A stretch of DNA of 64,000 nucleotides from Pseudoflavonifractor gallinarum. GTDB taxonomy: Bacteria; Bacillota; Clostridia; Oscillospirales; Oscillospiraceae. The notes under the pieces are model-generated. The model was given only the letters and a program-made list of their open reading frames with translations, was not told the DNA's origin and did no database searches. Positions 34,492 through 45,124 of the stretch are shown one piece after another (the stretch's first letter is position 1; every line of letters begins with the position of its first letter). The stretch covers positions 104,793 to 168,792 of the forward strand of contig NZ_JADCKF010000009.1 in NCBI RefSeq assembly GCF_014982855.1. Reading direction: 5' to 3'. The translations under genes were made by a program, and so were the position numbers.

Positions 34492-36367
34492 CCGCAAACA
34501 GCTCATTGCCCTGCGGGAGCGCTGCGCCGGCCTTCTGCGCAGCCAGCGCAAGCAGGTGCTCATCTGCGCGGGTACCGGATGTGTGGCCGGCGGCTCCCTC
34601 CAGGTGTTTGAACGCCTGAAGACCCTCATGGAGGAGCGGGAGATCCCCTGCACCGTCACGCTGGACCATGGTCCCCATGAGCATCCCGTGGGTATGAAGA
34701 AGAGCGGCTGTCACGGCTTTTGTGAGTGCGGCCCGCTGCTGCGCATCGAGCCCATGGGTCTTTTGTACATCAAGGTCAAGGTGGAAGACTGTGAGGAGAT
34801 CCTGGAGAAGAGCATCCTCCGGGACGAGGTCATCGACCGGCTGATCTACCATGACGCTGAGGGCAACGCCTTTGCGCGGCAGGATGACATTCCCTTCTAC
34901 CGCCAGCAGACCCGCGTGGCGCTGGAGCACTGCGGACACATCAATGCCGAGTCCATCCAGGAGTACATCGCCGTAGGGGGCTACTGCGCGCTGGAGAAGG
35001 CCCTCTTTGAGATGACGCCCGAGCAGATCGTGGAAGAGATCAGCGCGTCCAGCCTGCGGGGCCGGGGCGGCGGCGGCTTCCCCACCGGAAAGAAGTGGCG
35101 GCAGGTGCTGGAGCAGAAGTCCGACATCAAGTATGTGGTCTGCAACGGCGACGAGGGCGACCCGGGCGCCTTCATGGACCGCTCCATGATGGAGGGCGAT
35201 CCCCACCGGGTCATTGAGGGTATGATCGTGGCCGGTATTGCCACCGGAGCGCACCACGGCTATATCTATGTCCGGGCGGAATATCCGCTGGCGGTGGCAC
35301 GTCTTCAGAAGGCCATTGCCCAGGCGGAGGAGCTGGGCCTGCTGGGTGAGCACATTCTGGGCTCGGATTTCTCCTTTGACCTGAAGATCAGCCAGGGCGC
35401 GGGCGCCTTTGTCTGCGGCGAGGGCAGTGCCCTGACCGCGTCCATTGAGGGCAAGCGCGGCATGCCCCGAGTCAAGCCTCCCCGCACGGTGGAGAAGGGA
35501 CTCTTTGAAAAGCCCACTGTCCTCAACAATGTAGAGACCTTCTGCAACGTTCCTCCCATCCTCAACCGGGGCGCGGCCTGGTATCAGAACATCGGACCGG
35601 AGAAGAACCACGGCACCAAGGCCTTTGCCCTGACCGGAAATGTGTGCAACACCGGACTCATCGAGGTCCCCATGGGCACCACCCTGCGCCAGATCATCTT
35701 TGATATCGGCGGCGGTGTAAAGGACGGCAATTTCAAGGCGGTGCAGATCGGCGGCCCCTCCGGCGGCTGCCTGTGCTTCAACAGCGCGGAAGAGCACCTG
35801 GATATGCCTCTGGACTTTGACTCCCTGAAAAAGGTGGGCGCCATGATCGGCTCCGGCGGCCTGGTGGTCATGAACGACAAGAGCTGCATGGTGGAAGTGG
35901 CCCGCTTCTTTATGAACTTTACCCAGAACGAATCCTGCGGTAAGTGCGTCCCCTGCCGTGAGGGCACCAAGCGGATGCTGGAGCTGCTCAACGACATTGT
36001 GGAGGGAAGAGGCACGGAGGAGCACATCCATCTGCTGGAACAGCTGGCGGATACCATCTCTGCCACCGCCCTGTGCGGTCTGGGCAAGACGGCGGCCGGC
36101 CCGGTGGTGAGCACGCTCAAATACTTCCGGGACGAGTACATGGCCCATGTGGTGGATCATACCTGCCCGGCCGGTCAGTGCAAGGCGCTGCTCTCCTACA
36201 CGATCGACCCGGAGCTGTGTAAGGGCTGTACCAAGTGCAGCCGCAACTGCCCGGTGGGCGCCATCTCCGGTACGGTGAAGAAGCCCCATGTCATCGACCA
36301 GAGCAAGTGTATCAAGTGCGGCGCGTGCATGGAAAACTGCAGCTTCCATGCCATATCCCGGGGTTGA
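34475..36367 (+). CDS. hydB: NAD-linked [FeFe] hydrogenase, NuoF-like flavoprotein subunit
   Basis: 630 aa. Domains in order: an N-terminal [2Fe-2S] thioredoxin-like domain (about 25-120, CAGTGCVAGGS and GCHGFCECGP); the NuoF core with GRGGGGFPTGKKW (about 194-206) and GDEGDPGAFMDRSMMEGDP for FMN and NAD; an SLBB segment; the [4Fe-4S] ligand loop NESCGKCVPCREGTKRM; and a C-terminal 2x[4Fe-4S] ferredoxin (CKGCTKCSRNCP, CIKCGACMENC). It binds NAD(H) and probably also ferredoxin. Bifurcation is inferred from homology and subunit composition. Confidence 0.96.
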   Translation: MERISNRKQLIALRERCAGLLRSQRKQVLICAGTGCVAGGSLQVFERLKTLMEEREIPCTVTLDHGPHEHPVGMKKSGCHGFCECGPLLRIEPMGLLYIKVKVEDCEEILEKSILRDEVIDRLIYHDAEGNAFARQDDIPFYRQQTRVALEHCGHINAESIQEYIAVGGYCALEKALFEMTPEQIVEEISASSLRGRGGGGFPTGKKWRQVLEQKSDIKYVVCNGDEGDPGAFMDRSMMEGDPHRVIEGMIVAGIATGAHHGYIYVRAEYPLAVARLQKAIAQAEELGLLGEHILGSDFSFDLKISQGAGAFVCGEGSALTASIEGKRGMPRVKPPRTVEKGLFEKPTVLNNVETFCNVPPILNRGAAWYQNIGPEKNHGTKAFALTGNVCNTGLIEVPMGTTLRQIIFDIGGGVKDGNFKAVQIGGPSGGCLCFNSAEEHLDMPLDFDSLKKVGAMIGSGGLVVMNDKSCMVEVARFFMNFTQNESCGKCVPCREGTKRMLELLNDIVEGRGTEEHIHLLEQLADTISATALCGLGKTAAGPVVSTLKYFRDEYMAHVVDHTCPAGQCKALLSYTIDPELCKGCTKCSRNCPVGAISGTVKKPHVIDQSKCIKCGACMENCSFHAISRG

Positions 36368-36378
36368 GGAGGATGCAG

Positions 36379-38076
36379 ATGTCTAAGTATATGTTTATTG
36401 ACGGGATCCGGGTGGAATTTGACCAGGAACCCAATATTCTCACTCTGGTGCGCAAGGCGGGAATCGAGCTGCCCACCTTCTGCTATTATTCCGACCTCTC
36501 CATCTACGGCGCGTGCCGGATGTGCATGGTGGAGGACGAGCGGGGCGGCATGGTGGCCGCCTGCTCCACCCCGCCCAAGCAGGGTATGAGCATCCGCACC
36601 CATACCCCTAAGCTCTACAAGCACCGCCGCATGATCCTGGAGCTGCTGCTCTCCGCCCACTGCCGGGACTGCACCCTGTGTGAAAAGAGCGGCAAGTGCA
36701 GCCTTCAGAAGCTGGCCCGCCGCTTTGGTCTGCGGGACATTCGGTTCCGCCCCCTGGAGGAGCAGAAGCCCCTGGACAACTCCTCCCGGGCCATTGTGCG
36801 GGACCCCTCCAAGTGTATCCTGTGCGGCGACTGTGTCCGGATGTGCAATGAGACCCAGCATGTGGGCGCCATTGATTTTGCCCACCGGGGTGCCCGGATG
36901 ACGGTCTCCACCGCCTTTGAGCGCCCGCTGGCCGAGACCAACTGCGTGGACTGCGGTCAGTGCGCCGCGGTCTGCCCCACTGGCGCGATCACCGTCAAGA
37001 GCAGCGCCGACGGGGTGTGGAGCGCCATCCACGATTCCGGTGTGCGCACCGTAGTCCAGATCGCCCCCGCCGTCCGTGTGGCGCTGGGCGAGGAGTTCCG
37101 GCTGGGCGCCGGAGTAGATGTGATGGGCCGGATCATCGCGGCCCTCCACCGCATGGGCTTCGATCAGGTCTTTGATACCGCCGTAGGCGCCGATCTGACC
37201 ATTATGGAAGAGGCTGGTGAACTCAAAAAGCGCCTGGAGGAGGGGGAAAAGGAGTATCCGCTCTTTACCTCCTGCTGCCCTGCCTGGGTCCGGTATGCCG
37301 AGACGGCCCATCCGGAGCTGGTTCCCCATCTCTCCACCTGTAAGTCTCCCATGGAGATGTTCGGTGCGGTCCTCCGGGAGCACTACCGCCTGGAGGATGA
37401 GAGGGACGGGAAAAAGACGGTCTCGGTGGCCATCATGCCCTGTACCGCCAAAAAGGCGGAGGCGGCCCGGGAGGAGTACATCCGGGATGGACGCCCCGAC
37501 GTGGATTATGTCCTCACCACCACCGAGCTGGTGCAGATGATCGAAGAGGCGGGAATCGAATTTGACGAGCTGGACATTGAGGCTCCTGACATGCCCTTCT
37601 TCCTCTCTTCCGGAGCCGGCGTCATCTTCGGCGCCACCGGCGGTGTGACTGAGGCGGCTCTGCGCCGTCTCTCCGAGGACAAGAGCCCCCGTGCCCTGCG
37701 GGAATTTGAGTACGCAGGCGTGCGCGGCATGCAGGGCGTCAAGACCTGTGAGGTCCCCTATGGCGAGCGGACGCTGCGCATTGCCGTGGTCAGCGGACTG
37801 GGCAATGCCGACCAGCTCATCGAGCGGATCGAGGCAGGGGAGGAGCATTTTGACTTCGTGGAGGTCATGGCCTGCCCCGGCGGCTGTGTGGCCGGTGCCG
37901 GTCAGCCCTTTGGACACCGGGGCCAGGTGGACCTGCGCTCCCAGGGACTCTACAAGGCGGACAAGGCCTCGGTGATGAAACGCAGTGAGGAAAATCCCCT
38001 GATCCGCTCCCTCTACGACGATATCCTTAAAAATCGGGTCCACCAGATGCTCCACGTCCACCGGGGACAGAACTGA
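36379..38076 (+). CDS. hydA: [FeFe] hydrogenase catalytic subunit
   Basis: 565 aa from ATG 36379, six bases after GGAGG; the ATG at 36373 abuts the site. It reversibly makes H2. The N-terminal [2Fe-2S] domain (about 1-80), a His-Cys3 and two [4Fe-4S] ferredoxin sites (CILCGDCVRMC, CVDCGQCAAVC) feed the H-cluster domain. Its motifs are TSCCPAW (C299/C300), MPCTAKKAEA (C355) and EVMACPGGCVAGAGQP (C499 and C503). These are the same residue numbers as the H-cluster ligands of Clostridium pasteurianum CpI, which supports the chosen start. Confidence 0.97.
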   Translation: MSKYMFIDGIRVEFDQEPNILTLVRKAGIELPTFCYYSDLSIYGACRMCMVEDERGGMVAACSTPPKQGMSIRTHTPKLYKHRRMILELLLSAHCRDCTLCEKSGKCSLQKLARRFGLRDIRFRPLEEQKPLDNSSRAIVRDPSKCILCGDCVRMCNETQHVGAIDFAHRGARMTVSTAFERPLAETNCVDCGQCAAVCPTGAITVKSSADGVWSAIHDSGVRTVVQIAPAVRVALGEEFRLGAGVDVMGRIIAALHRMGFDQVFDTAVGADLTIMEEAGELKKRLEEGEKEYPLFTSCCPAWVRYAETAHPELVPHLSTCKSPMEMFGAVLREHYRLEDERDGKKTVSVAIMPCTAKKAEAAREEYIRDGRPDVDYVLTTTELVQMIEEAGIEFDELDIEAPDMPFFLSSGAGVIFGATGGVTEAALRRLSEDKSPRALREFEYAGVRGMQGVKTCEVPYGERTLRIAVVSGLGNADQLIERIEAGEEHFDFVEVMACPGGCVAGAGQPFGHRGQVDLRSQGLYKADKASVMKRSEENPLIRSLYDDILKNRVHQMLHVHRGQN

Positions 38077-38153
38077 GGCTGGGTGAACCGTATTCCACCA
38101 TTTTGTGGATAAGTCTGTATGCGGCAGAAAACGCTCTGCGAATTCGTTTTTTG

Positions 38154-38186
38154 ACATGGTGCGCCGTTTGGCGCACCATGTTTTTT
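38154..38186 (+). terminator. Terminator of the hydrogenase operon
   Basis: A perfect 12-bp stem, ACATGGTGCGCC with GGCGCACCATGT (38154-38165, 38170-38181), followed by TTTTTT. Confidence 0.9.
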
Positions 38187-38235
38187 CTCTCTGGGGCGGA
38201 CAGGAACGCCGGAGAAGGGGGGAGCATACCCTGAA

Positions 38236-38281
38236 CATGGGTGCCCGCCAGATTGGGCACCGCAGGCATCTGTATGCCTGA
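38236..38281 (+). other. Two tandem hairpins in the leader of the following gene
   Basis: GGTGCCC/GGGCACC and, directly after, CAGGCAT/ATGCCTG, both perfect, ending about 10 bases before AGGAGG. They may be a leader element. No known class is recognised. Confidence 0.4.
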
Positions 38282-38302
38282 TTTCTTCAGGAGGTCACGT
38301 TT

Positions 38303-39150
38303 ATGCCCGAAATCAAGCAGGATCTGCTGGGATTGCAATATAGTCAGCCCTTTGCCGTGGAGGGAATGCAGGAGGCGGACATCAATCTGAGTCTGTCCCC
38401 GCGGCCGGTTCCTTTGCCACCCTCTACGGCCAGGTAACTGACGGGACGGTGCCCATCCCCGGTGCTACGGTAAAGATCTTTGATGATAAAGGGGTTCCCT
38501 TCAAGCACACCATGACCGACGACAACGGTGAGTACACGATGGACGGGATCCCCGCGGGGACCTACACGGTGGCGGCGGTCAAGCAGGGCTACCGCCTCAG
38601 TCCTGCAGCCGGGGTAACGCTTGCCGTGGGAGACACCACGGAGGTCGCACTGATCTGTGCGCTGGATGCCACGCTGGCGCTGGGCGCCATTGCGGGCGTG
38701 GTCCAAGTGATGGAGGAGAGTGCGGCTGTCCCGCTGAGCGGCGCAAAGGTCACGCTGAAAAACAGCGGCGATACGGTGATTGCCTCCACCTACACGGCAA
38801 AGGACGGGGAGTTTGCCTTCTATGACGTGGCGGACGGCGTGTATACGCTGCTGGCCACGGCCGACGGCTATCTTCCCTCTGCCCCGATGATCGCGACCAT
38901 TACCGGAGGATCTATTGCCAACATCATCATGACCATGGTGGTGGATACCCGCACCTATAACGGCACGGTAAGCGGGGTGATCCGGGATCAGAGCGGAAAC
39001 GCGGTGGCCGGGTGCTTTGTGGGTCTGTTTGCGGTAAGTGCCGGGGAAGAGCGGCTCGTTGCCACGACCAAGACGAATACAGAGGGGAAGTATCTCTTTG
39101 GCGGCGTTGGCAGCGGGCAGTATATGGTAAAAGCGAAAAAGAGCCAGTAA
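38303..39150 (+). pseudogene. Carboxypeptidase-regulatory-like domain protein with an apparent frameshift
   Basis: A strong AGGAGG precedes ATG 38303, which opens MPEIKQDLLGLQYSQPFAVE and then stops at 38437. The body of the protein is in another frame: the first beta-sandwich strand (FATLYGQVTDGTVPIPGATV) starts upstream of any usable start codon in that frame. Adding one C to the CCCC at 38397-38400 would join the two frames into one protein of about 282 aa. The body has three prealbumin-like repeats (about 38408-38640, 38680-38930, 38950-39150), usually found in extracellular adhesive or scaffold proteins. A sequencing error, true mutation or phase variation cannot be told apart. Confidence 0.6.
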
Positions 39151-39248
39151 CCTGGAGCTGGACAGGGCATTCTTTTTGTCTGTGTGGGGAAGAGGAACGG
39201 TCGGAGAACGGATGCCTTCGCCCCGCGCTGAAACAAAGCTGGCTGCGG

Positions 39249-39530
39249 GTGAGTGCGCCGCTGGGAGCGGCCGGAGCCCTTCAGATCACCCTCCAGCGCT
39301 GTGGGAGCTGCACGTACTCCAGCCACGAACCCCGGAGCAGCGGGATGGCGGTATTTGACCATCTGCGGGCAGGCGCCTATGTGCTTCGCCTGTGGGAGAG
39401 AGGTCATGGGGCTTGGCTTTTTCTGCGGCTTGCCCCGGGGCAGGGACTGGTTCTGCGTGCCTCGGAGGATGCCGCTTCTTATGAATGGAATATGGAACGC
39501 TGTCCCGGCCTGGAGTGGGGTATGGGATAG
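39249..39530 (+). CDS. Small hypothetical protein (start uncertain)
   Basis: 93 aa if read from GTG 39249. The frame looks protein-like (ALQITLQRCGSCTYSS, SGMAVFDHLRAGAYVLRLW) and resembles a single beta-sandwich module, as in the preceding gene. There is no good ribosome site. The frame is open upstream into the previous gene without a plausible start, so it may be another fragment or be translated by coupling. Function unknown. Confidence 0.35.
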   Translation: MSAPLGAAGALQITLQRCGSCTYSSHEPRSSGMAVFDHLRAGAYVLRLWERGHGAWLFLRLAPGQGLVLRASEDAASYEWNMERCPGLEWGMG

Positions 39531-39544
39531 AGGCGTACAGCACA

Positions 39545-39577
39545 AGACGCCGGGGTCCAAAACGGACCCCGGCGTCT
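39545..39577. terminator. Hairpin between convergent genes
   Basis: A perfect 14-bp stem (39545-39558 with 39564-39577, AGACGCCGGGGTCC). It lacks a T-run on either strand, so its terminator role is only probable. Confidence 0.55.
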
Positions 39578-39664
39578 CAATATGTGGAAGGGTATGGAGA
39601 AGCACCTTAAAAATATGGCACTTCTTTCGAAATGGTATGTCTACAGACTGATTGCGGCGAAGGG

Positions 39665-41183
<1,519 letters not shown>

Positions 41184-41214
41184 ATTATAAAACCAGAAGT
41201 AGGGGTGCTGTCAA
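41184..41214 (-). promoter_or_regulatory. Promoter of gdhA
   Basis: On the minus strand TTGACA (41214-41209) and TATAAT (41189-41184), both perfect, but with a long 19-base spacer. Confidence 0.6.
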
Positions 41215-41296
41215 TAGATTTTTCAAAAAAAGAGATAAAATTTGCATGAGTATGAATTAATACTTGCAAAAATGACATCAGATGACGGATGAGTTG

Positions 41297-42193
41297 TCAG
41301 ATCATGGCCATAAAGGCCATTGCCTCGGGAGAGAGATTGACCAGCGGGTCCCAGATCAGACAGACACGGGGGCAGAGGGAGAAGGATTCCAGCCGGCGAA
41401 TGACCAGATTGGGGTCACTGTTGATCGCGGCGGAGGTGTAGGGGGCGATGGCGATGCCGATCCCGGCGCTGGCCCAGCTGAGGGAGGACTGGATTTCGCC
41501 GTTTTCACAGATGATGTGGGGACTGAAGCCACGCTTGCGGCAGGCGCTGAGCAGCATTTCCCGGTAGCGTTGATGGATCACCAGGGGCTTTCCCTGGAGG
41601 GCCTCCAGAGGAGTGGAAGCCAGATGTCCCCCCTCGTAGTAGAAATCAAAGAATTGAGGCAGGGCAATGGCCACAAAGTAGTCGTTTTCCCCCAGGCTCA
41701 GAACCGGGTCCTGAATGGGGAGGGAACGAAAGCCCGCCACATTGAAGGGCTCACGGACAAAGCCAAAGTCCACATTTCCGCCCTCCAGATCCCGGAGCAC
41801 CGTGTCGGTGCGGCCCTCGCGCACCTGGAAGTGTACATAAGGATATTCGCGGCAGAAGCGCGCTATGATCTGAGGAAGCAGACGATTGTTGACCGAGCCG
41901 ATGGACCCGATCCGGATCACGGACTCTTTGTTTTGCGCGGCGACCTGAATATCGTGGGCCGTCTCTTCCAGAAGGGCGAGGATGGCCTCCGCCCGCTCTC
42001 GCAGCAGGCGTCCTTCCGACGTGATTTCCAGATGGCGCTTATTGCGGATAAAGAGCGGGGTACCCAGCTCCTCCTCCAGGGATTTTAACTGTAGACTTAG
42101 GGGAGGCTGAGAGATATTTAGATTCTGTGCTGCTTTGGTCACGCTGCCCATTCGAGTAATCTCCAGAAAGTATTCCAGCTGTTTTAGAGTCAT
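41297..42193 (-). CDS. LysR-family regulator, candidate regulator of nicotinate fermentation
   Basis: 298 aa. The winged helix-turn-helix (MTLKQLEYFLEITRMGSVTK, then AAQNLNISQPPLSLQLKSLE) is standard for LysR proteins. The effector domain begins near residue 90 (VIRIGSIGSVNNRLLPQIIA). It is transcribed away from the nicotinate locus across a 441-base AT-rich region, the usual LysR arrangement with a controlled divergent operon. The inducer, perhaps nicotinate or 6-hydroxynicotinate, is inference. Confidence 0.93.
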   Translation of the reverse strand: MTLKQLEYFLEITRMGSVTKAAQNLNISQPPLSLQLKSLEEELGTPLFIRNKRHLEITSEGRLLRERAEAILALLEETAHDIQVAAQNKESVIRIGSIGSVNNRLLPQIIARFCREYPYVHFQVREGRTDTVLRDLEGGNVDFGFVREPFNVAGFRSLPIQDPVLSLGENDYFVAIALPQFFDFYYEGGHLASTPLEALQGKPLVIHQRYREMLLSACRKRGFSPHIICENGEIQSSLSWASAGIGIAIAPYTSAAINSDPNLVIRRLESFSLCPRVCLIWDPLVNLSPEAMAFMAMI

Positions 42194-42634
42194 TGCACAA
42201 AATACCTCCGTTCTTTTTGACGTTTTAGGAGCGAATTATATATTTAAAATATATATGAACAAAGTTGCAGATTGTAAAAGTATTTGAAAAGAGAGAGGTG
42301 AAATGATATAATTTCAGCATAAAAGAAAGAACAAAATTAGTCAATATGTAAAAGTAAAAAGAACAGAAAAGAAAAAATGTAGACATATCAACGGCTTTGT
42401 GTCATATAAATTATAATATATAATTTTCGTTGGTTCAAGAGAGCGCAAAAGCATTTGATATGGAAAAGGAAAGCAGGGGTCCGCAGGGGCCCTTACGTCT
42501 GTTGAGTATATTGCGTTCCCCGTGTGGAACGTGGTATAAACGCTGGCAATTGGAAGGCGCCAGAAGCCGGCATCGCATTCCCCACCCCCAAAAAAGCACA
42601 GTTGAGTGTAAGTTTCAGAGAGGGAGGAACGTCT
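42194..42634. promoter_or_regulatory. Divergent regulatory region between LysR and the nicotinate locus
   Basis: 441 bases, far more AT-rich than the flanks. It contains a perfect palindrome, AAATTATA-ATA-TATAATTT (42408-42426), and a near-palindromic ATATATTTAAAATATAT around 42240-42256 close to the LysR start. Either fits the loose T-N11-A rule for LysR sites. A small hairpin CGTTCC/GGAACG (about 42513-42530) lies in the presumed leader. No gene is supported here; upstream in-frame codons of the transporter lack ribosome sites. Confidence 0.45.
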
Positions 42635-43744
42635 ATGTCTGAGCAAGCAAACAAGCAAGAACTGACAGGATTCCGCAAGTACATGAAGGAACAGAACATC
42701 GAGTTCTCGTTCAACCGCATCTTCATCCAGGGCCTGGGCGGCATGGCGCACGGTCTGTTCGCCTCGCTGCTGATCGGTACCATCCTGGGTACGATCGGTC
42801 AGTTCACCCCTGGAGCGGTCGGAACCTTCCTGGCGGAGGTATCGGCCTACACCAAGGAGATCCAGGGTGCGGCCATGGCAATGGCCATCGCTTACGCCAT
42901 GAAGGCCGATCCCTATGTCCTCTATTCCCTGGCGACCGTTGGCCTGGTGGCCAATAAGCTGGGCGCGGCCGGCGGACCGCTGGCGGTGTATTTCGTCAGC
43001 CTGGTGGCCATCCTGGCCGGTAAGCTGGTCTCCAAGCGCACACCGATCGACCTGATCATTACCCCCACCGTCACCATCTGTGTGGGTGTTCTGGTTGCCA
43101 ATCTGATCGCACCGCCCATCGGCTCCTTTGCCGTGTGGCTGGGCACCATCATCATGTGGGCCACCAACCAGCAGCCCTTCCTGATGGGTATCCTGGTGTC
43201 GGTCATTGTGGGTATCATTCTGACCCTTCCCATCAGCTCTGCGGCCATCTGCGCCGGCCTGGGTCTGGTAGGCCTGGCCGGAGGCGCGGCGGTTGCCGGC
43301 TGCTGTGCTCAGATGGTTGGCTTTGCAGTCTGCTCCTACCGTGAGAACAAGCTCAACGGTCTGGCCTCCATCGGCCTGGGCACCTCGATGCTGCTGGTAC
43401 CCAACCTGCTGAAGAAGCCCATCCTCTGGATCCCCCCCACGCTGACCGCCGCCATCACCGGCCCCATTGCCACCTGCCTGTTCAGCCTGCGTATGAACGG
43501 CGCGCCCATCTCCTCCGGTATGGGCACCTCCGGTATCGTGGGCCCCATCGGTGTGGTGACCGGCTGGCTGAATCCCTCTGAGGCTGCCGTGAAGATGGGC
43601 GAGGTCGCCCTCACTCCCGGCGCGATGGATTGGATCGGCATGATCCTGATCTGCTTCGTCCTGCCCGCCATTCTCTCCTGGGTCATCTCGGAGTTCATGC
43701 GCAAGAAGGGCTGGATCGAGTTTGGCGACTACAAACTGGTATAA
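42635..43744 (+). CDS. PTS EIIC-like membrane transporter, candidate nicotinate importer
   Basis: 369 aa from ATG 42635, preceded by GGGAGGA. About ten helices; segments such as GAAGGPLAVYFVSLVAILAG, SKRTPIDLIITPTVTI and NGAPISSGMGTSGIVGPIGV match the EIIC-like family PF13303. No EIIA, EIIB or phosphorylation domain is fused or adjacent. Sugar phosphotransfer is therefore unlikely, and a carrier role for an organic acid is inferred. It is the first gene of the locus, where an uptake protein would be expected. Nicotinate is the obvious candidate substrate. Confidence 0.85.
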   Translation: MSEQANKQELTGFRKYMKEQNIEFSFNRIFIQGLGGMAHGLFASLLIGTILGTIGQFTPGAVGTFLAEVSAYTKEIQGAAMAMAIAYAMKADPYVLYSLATVGLVANKLGAAGGPLAVYFVSLVAILAGKLVSKRTPIDLIITPTVTICVGVLVANLIAPPIGSFAVWLGTIIMWATNQQPFLMGILVSVIVGIILTLPISSAAICAGLGLVGLAGGAAVAGCCAQMVGFAVCSYRENKLNGLASIGLGTSMLLVPNLLKKPILWIPPTLTAAITGPIATCLFSLRMNGAPISSGMGTSGIVGPIGVVTGWLNPSEAAVKMGEVALTPGAMDWIGMILICFVLPAILSWVISEFMRKKGWIEFGDYKLV

Positions 43745-43785
43745 GAGAGACGAAGGGTACAAGGACAGGACCCGGACTTAGTTTC

Positions 43786-43854
43786 AAACGCTGGCGCCGG
43801 GGCTTCCGTTGAAAAATGGATGCCCCGGTTCCTTCCGGCGAAATGATTTGCCGG
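43786..43854 (+). other. Structured spacer between transporter and enamidase genes
   Basis: The 206-base gap (43745-43950) has two clear hairpins: CCGGGGC/GCCCCGG (43797-43803 with 43822-43828) and CCGGC-AAAT/ATTT-GCCGG (43835-43854). Neither has a T-run. The 10-mer AAACGCTGGC at 43786 also occurs at 42538 in the leader of the transporter gene. It may set differential expression, attenuate, or mark processing. Confidence 0.45.
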
Positions 43855-43950
43855 TACCCACCCATCCAGTTGGGCGGCACTGGTATCACGTTGCAACAGA
43901 CAAGCAGTGGACGGCAGAAACCGCCCAAAGGTTGAAAGGAGATTGTCATT

Positions 43951-45111
43951 ATGGGTTCCACGATCATCAAAAATATCGGTATGATCCTCAGCGGAGACAT
44001 CGAGCATCCCGTCCTGGACGGAGATACCATTGTCATCACGGATAAGAAGATCGCAGCCGTCGGCAACAGCAGCGTGGCCGACGGTGTGGAGGCGGACAAG
44101 GTCATCGACGCCGCAGGCGCCACCGTGGCCCCCGGTTTCTTCGATACCCATGTACATACCACCATCGGGGATTATGCCCACCGTCAGTTTGCCAGCAACT
44201 TCATCGAGGGCGAGCTCCACGGCGGCGTGACCACCATCATCTCCGCTGGTGAGTGCCATATGCCCGGCCGTCCCAAGGACCCCGCCGGCACCAAGGCTCT
44301 GGCCATCCTGGCCCACAAGTCCTTCGCAGCCCTCCGCCCCGCCGGCGTCAAGGTCCATGGCGGCAGCGTCATCCTGGAGAAGGGCATGACCGAGCAGGAC
44401 TTCATCGACCTGAAGGAGCAGGGCGTCTGGACCGTGGGCGAGATCGGCCTGGGCAGCGTGAAGGATCCCGCCGATGCCGCTCCCATGGTGGAGTGGGCCC
44501 ACAAGCACGGCTTCAAGGTGCAGATGCACACCGGCGGCACCTCCATCCCCGGCAGCTCCACCGTCACCGCTGAGCAGGTCATGGCCACCAAGCCCGACGT
44601 CATTTCCCACATCAACGGCGGCCCCACCGCAGTTCCCCTGCACGAGGTGGATAAGCTGATGGACGAGACCGAGTTCGCCATGGAGATCGTCCAGTGCGGC
44701 AACCCCAAGGTCACCGACTATGTGGCCCGCCGCGCGCAGGAGAAGGGACAGCTGGGCCGGATCATCTTCGGCAACGACGCCCCCTCCGGCACCGGCATCA
44801 TCCCCCTGGGCATCCTGCGCAACATCTGCCAGGTGTCCTCCGTTTCCGGCATCCCCGGCGCCCAGGCGGTCTGCATGGCCACCGGCAACAGCGCCAAGGT
44901 GTACGGCCTGAACACCGGCGTCATCGCCGTGGGCCGCGAGGCCGATCTGGTGTGCATGGATGCCCCCATGGGCTCCGTGGCCAACACCGCCGCCGAGGCC
45001 TTTGAGTGCGGCGACATCCCCGGCATCAGCATCGTGCTCATCGACGGCGAGGTCAAGGTGACCAAGAGCCGCAACACCCCGCCCTGCAAGCGCGCGGCCA
45101 AGGTGGTATAA
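43951..45111 (+). CDS. ena: Enamidase (1,4,5,6-tetrahydro-6-oxonicotinate hydrolase)
   Basis: 386 aa, matching the E. barkeri enzyme in size. It opens the reduced nicotinate ring to (S)-2-formylglutarate plus ammonia. The amidohydrolase metal site starts with GFFDTHVHTT (His67, His69). VKVHGGSVILEKGM, GHKxHGF-like KHGFKVQMHTGG, SHINGGPTA and FGNDAPSGTG supply the later metal and substrate residues. In E. barkeri it is a bifunctional Fe/Zn protein. AAAGGAG precedes the ATG, and hnr follows 75 bases on. Confidence 0.92.
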   Translation: MGSTIIKNIGMILSGDIEHPVLDGDTIVITDKKIAAVGNSSVADGVEADKVIDAAGATVAPGFFDTHVHTTIGDYAHRQFASNFIEGELHGGVTTIISAGECHMPGRPKDPAGTKALAILAHKSFAALRPAGVKVHGGSVILEKGMTEQDFIDLKEQGVWTVGEIGLGSVKDPADAAPMVEWAHKHGFKVQMHTGGTSIPGSSTVTAEQVMATKPDVISHINGGPTAVPLHEVDKLMDETEFAMEIVQCGNPKVTDYVARRAQEKGQLGRIIFGNDAPSGTGIIPLGILRNICQVSSVSGIPGAQAVCMATGNSAKVYGLNTGVIAVGREADLVCMDAPMGSVANTAAEAFECGDIPGISIVLIDGEVKVTKSRNTPPCKRAAKVV

Positions 45112-45124
45112 AAACAGAAGACCC

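Noticed and set aside
42341..43762. A 473-codon minus-strand open frame opposite the EIIC-like gene
   Set aside because: Antisense shadow rich in His/Gln/Asp/Gly; the plus strand encodes a clear polytopic membrane protein.
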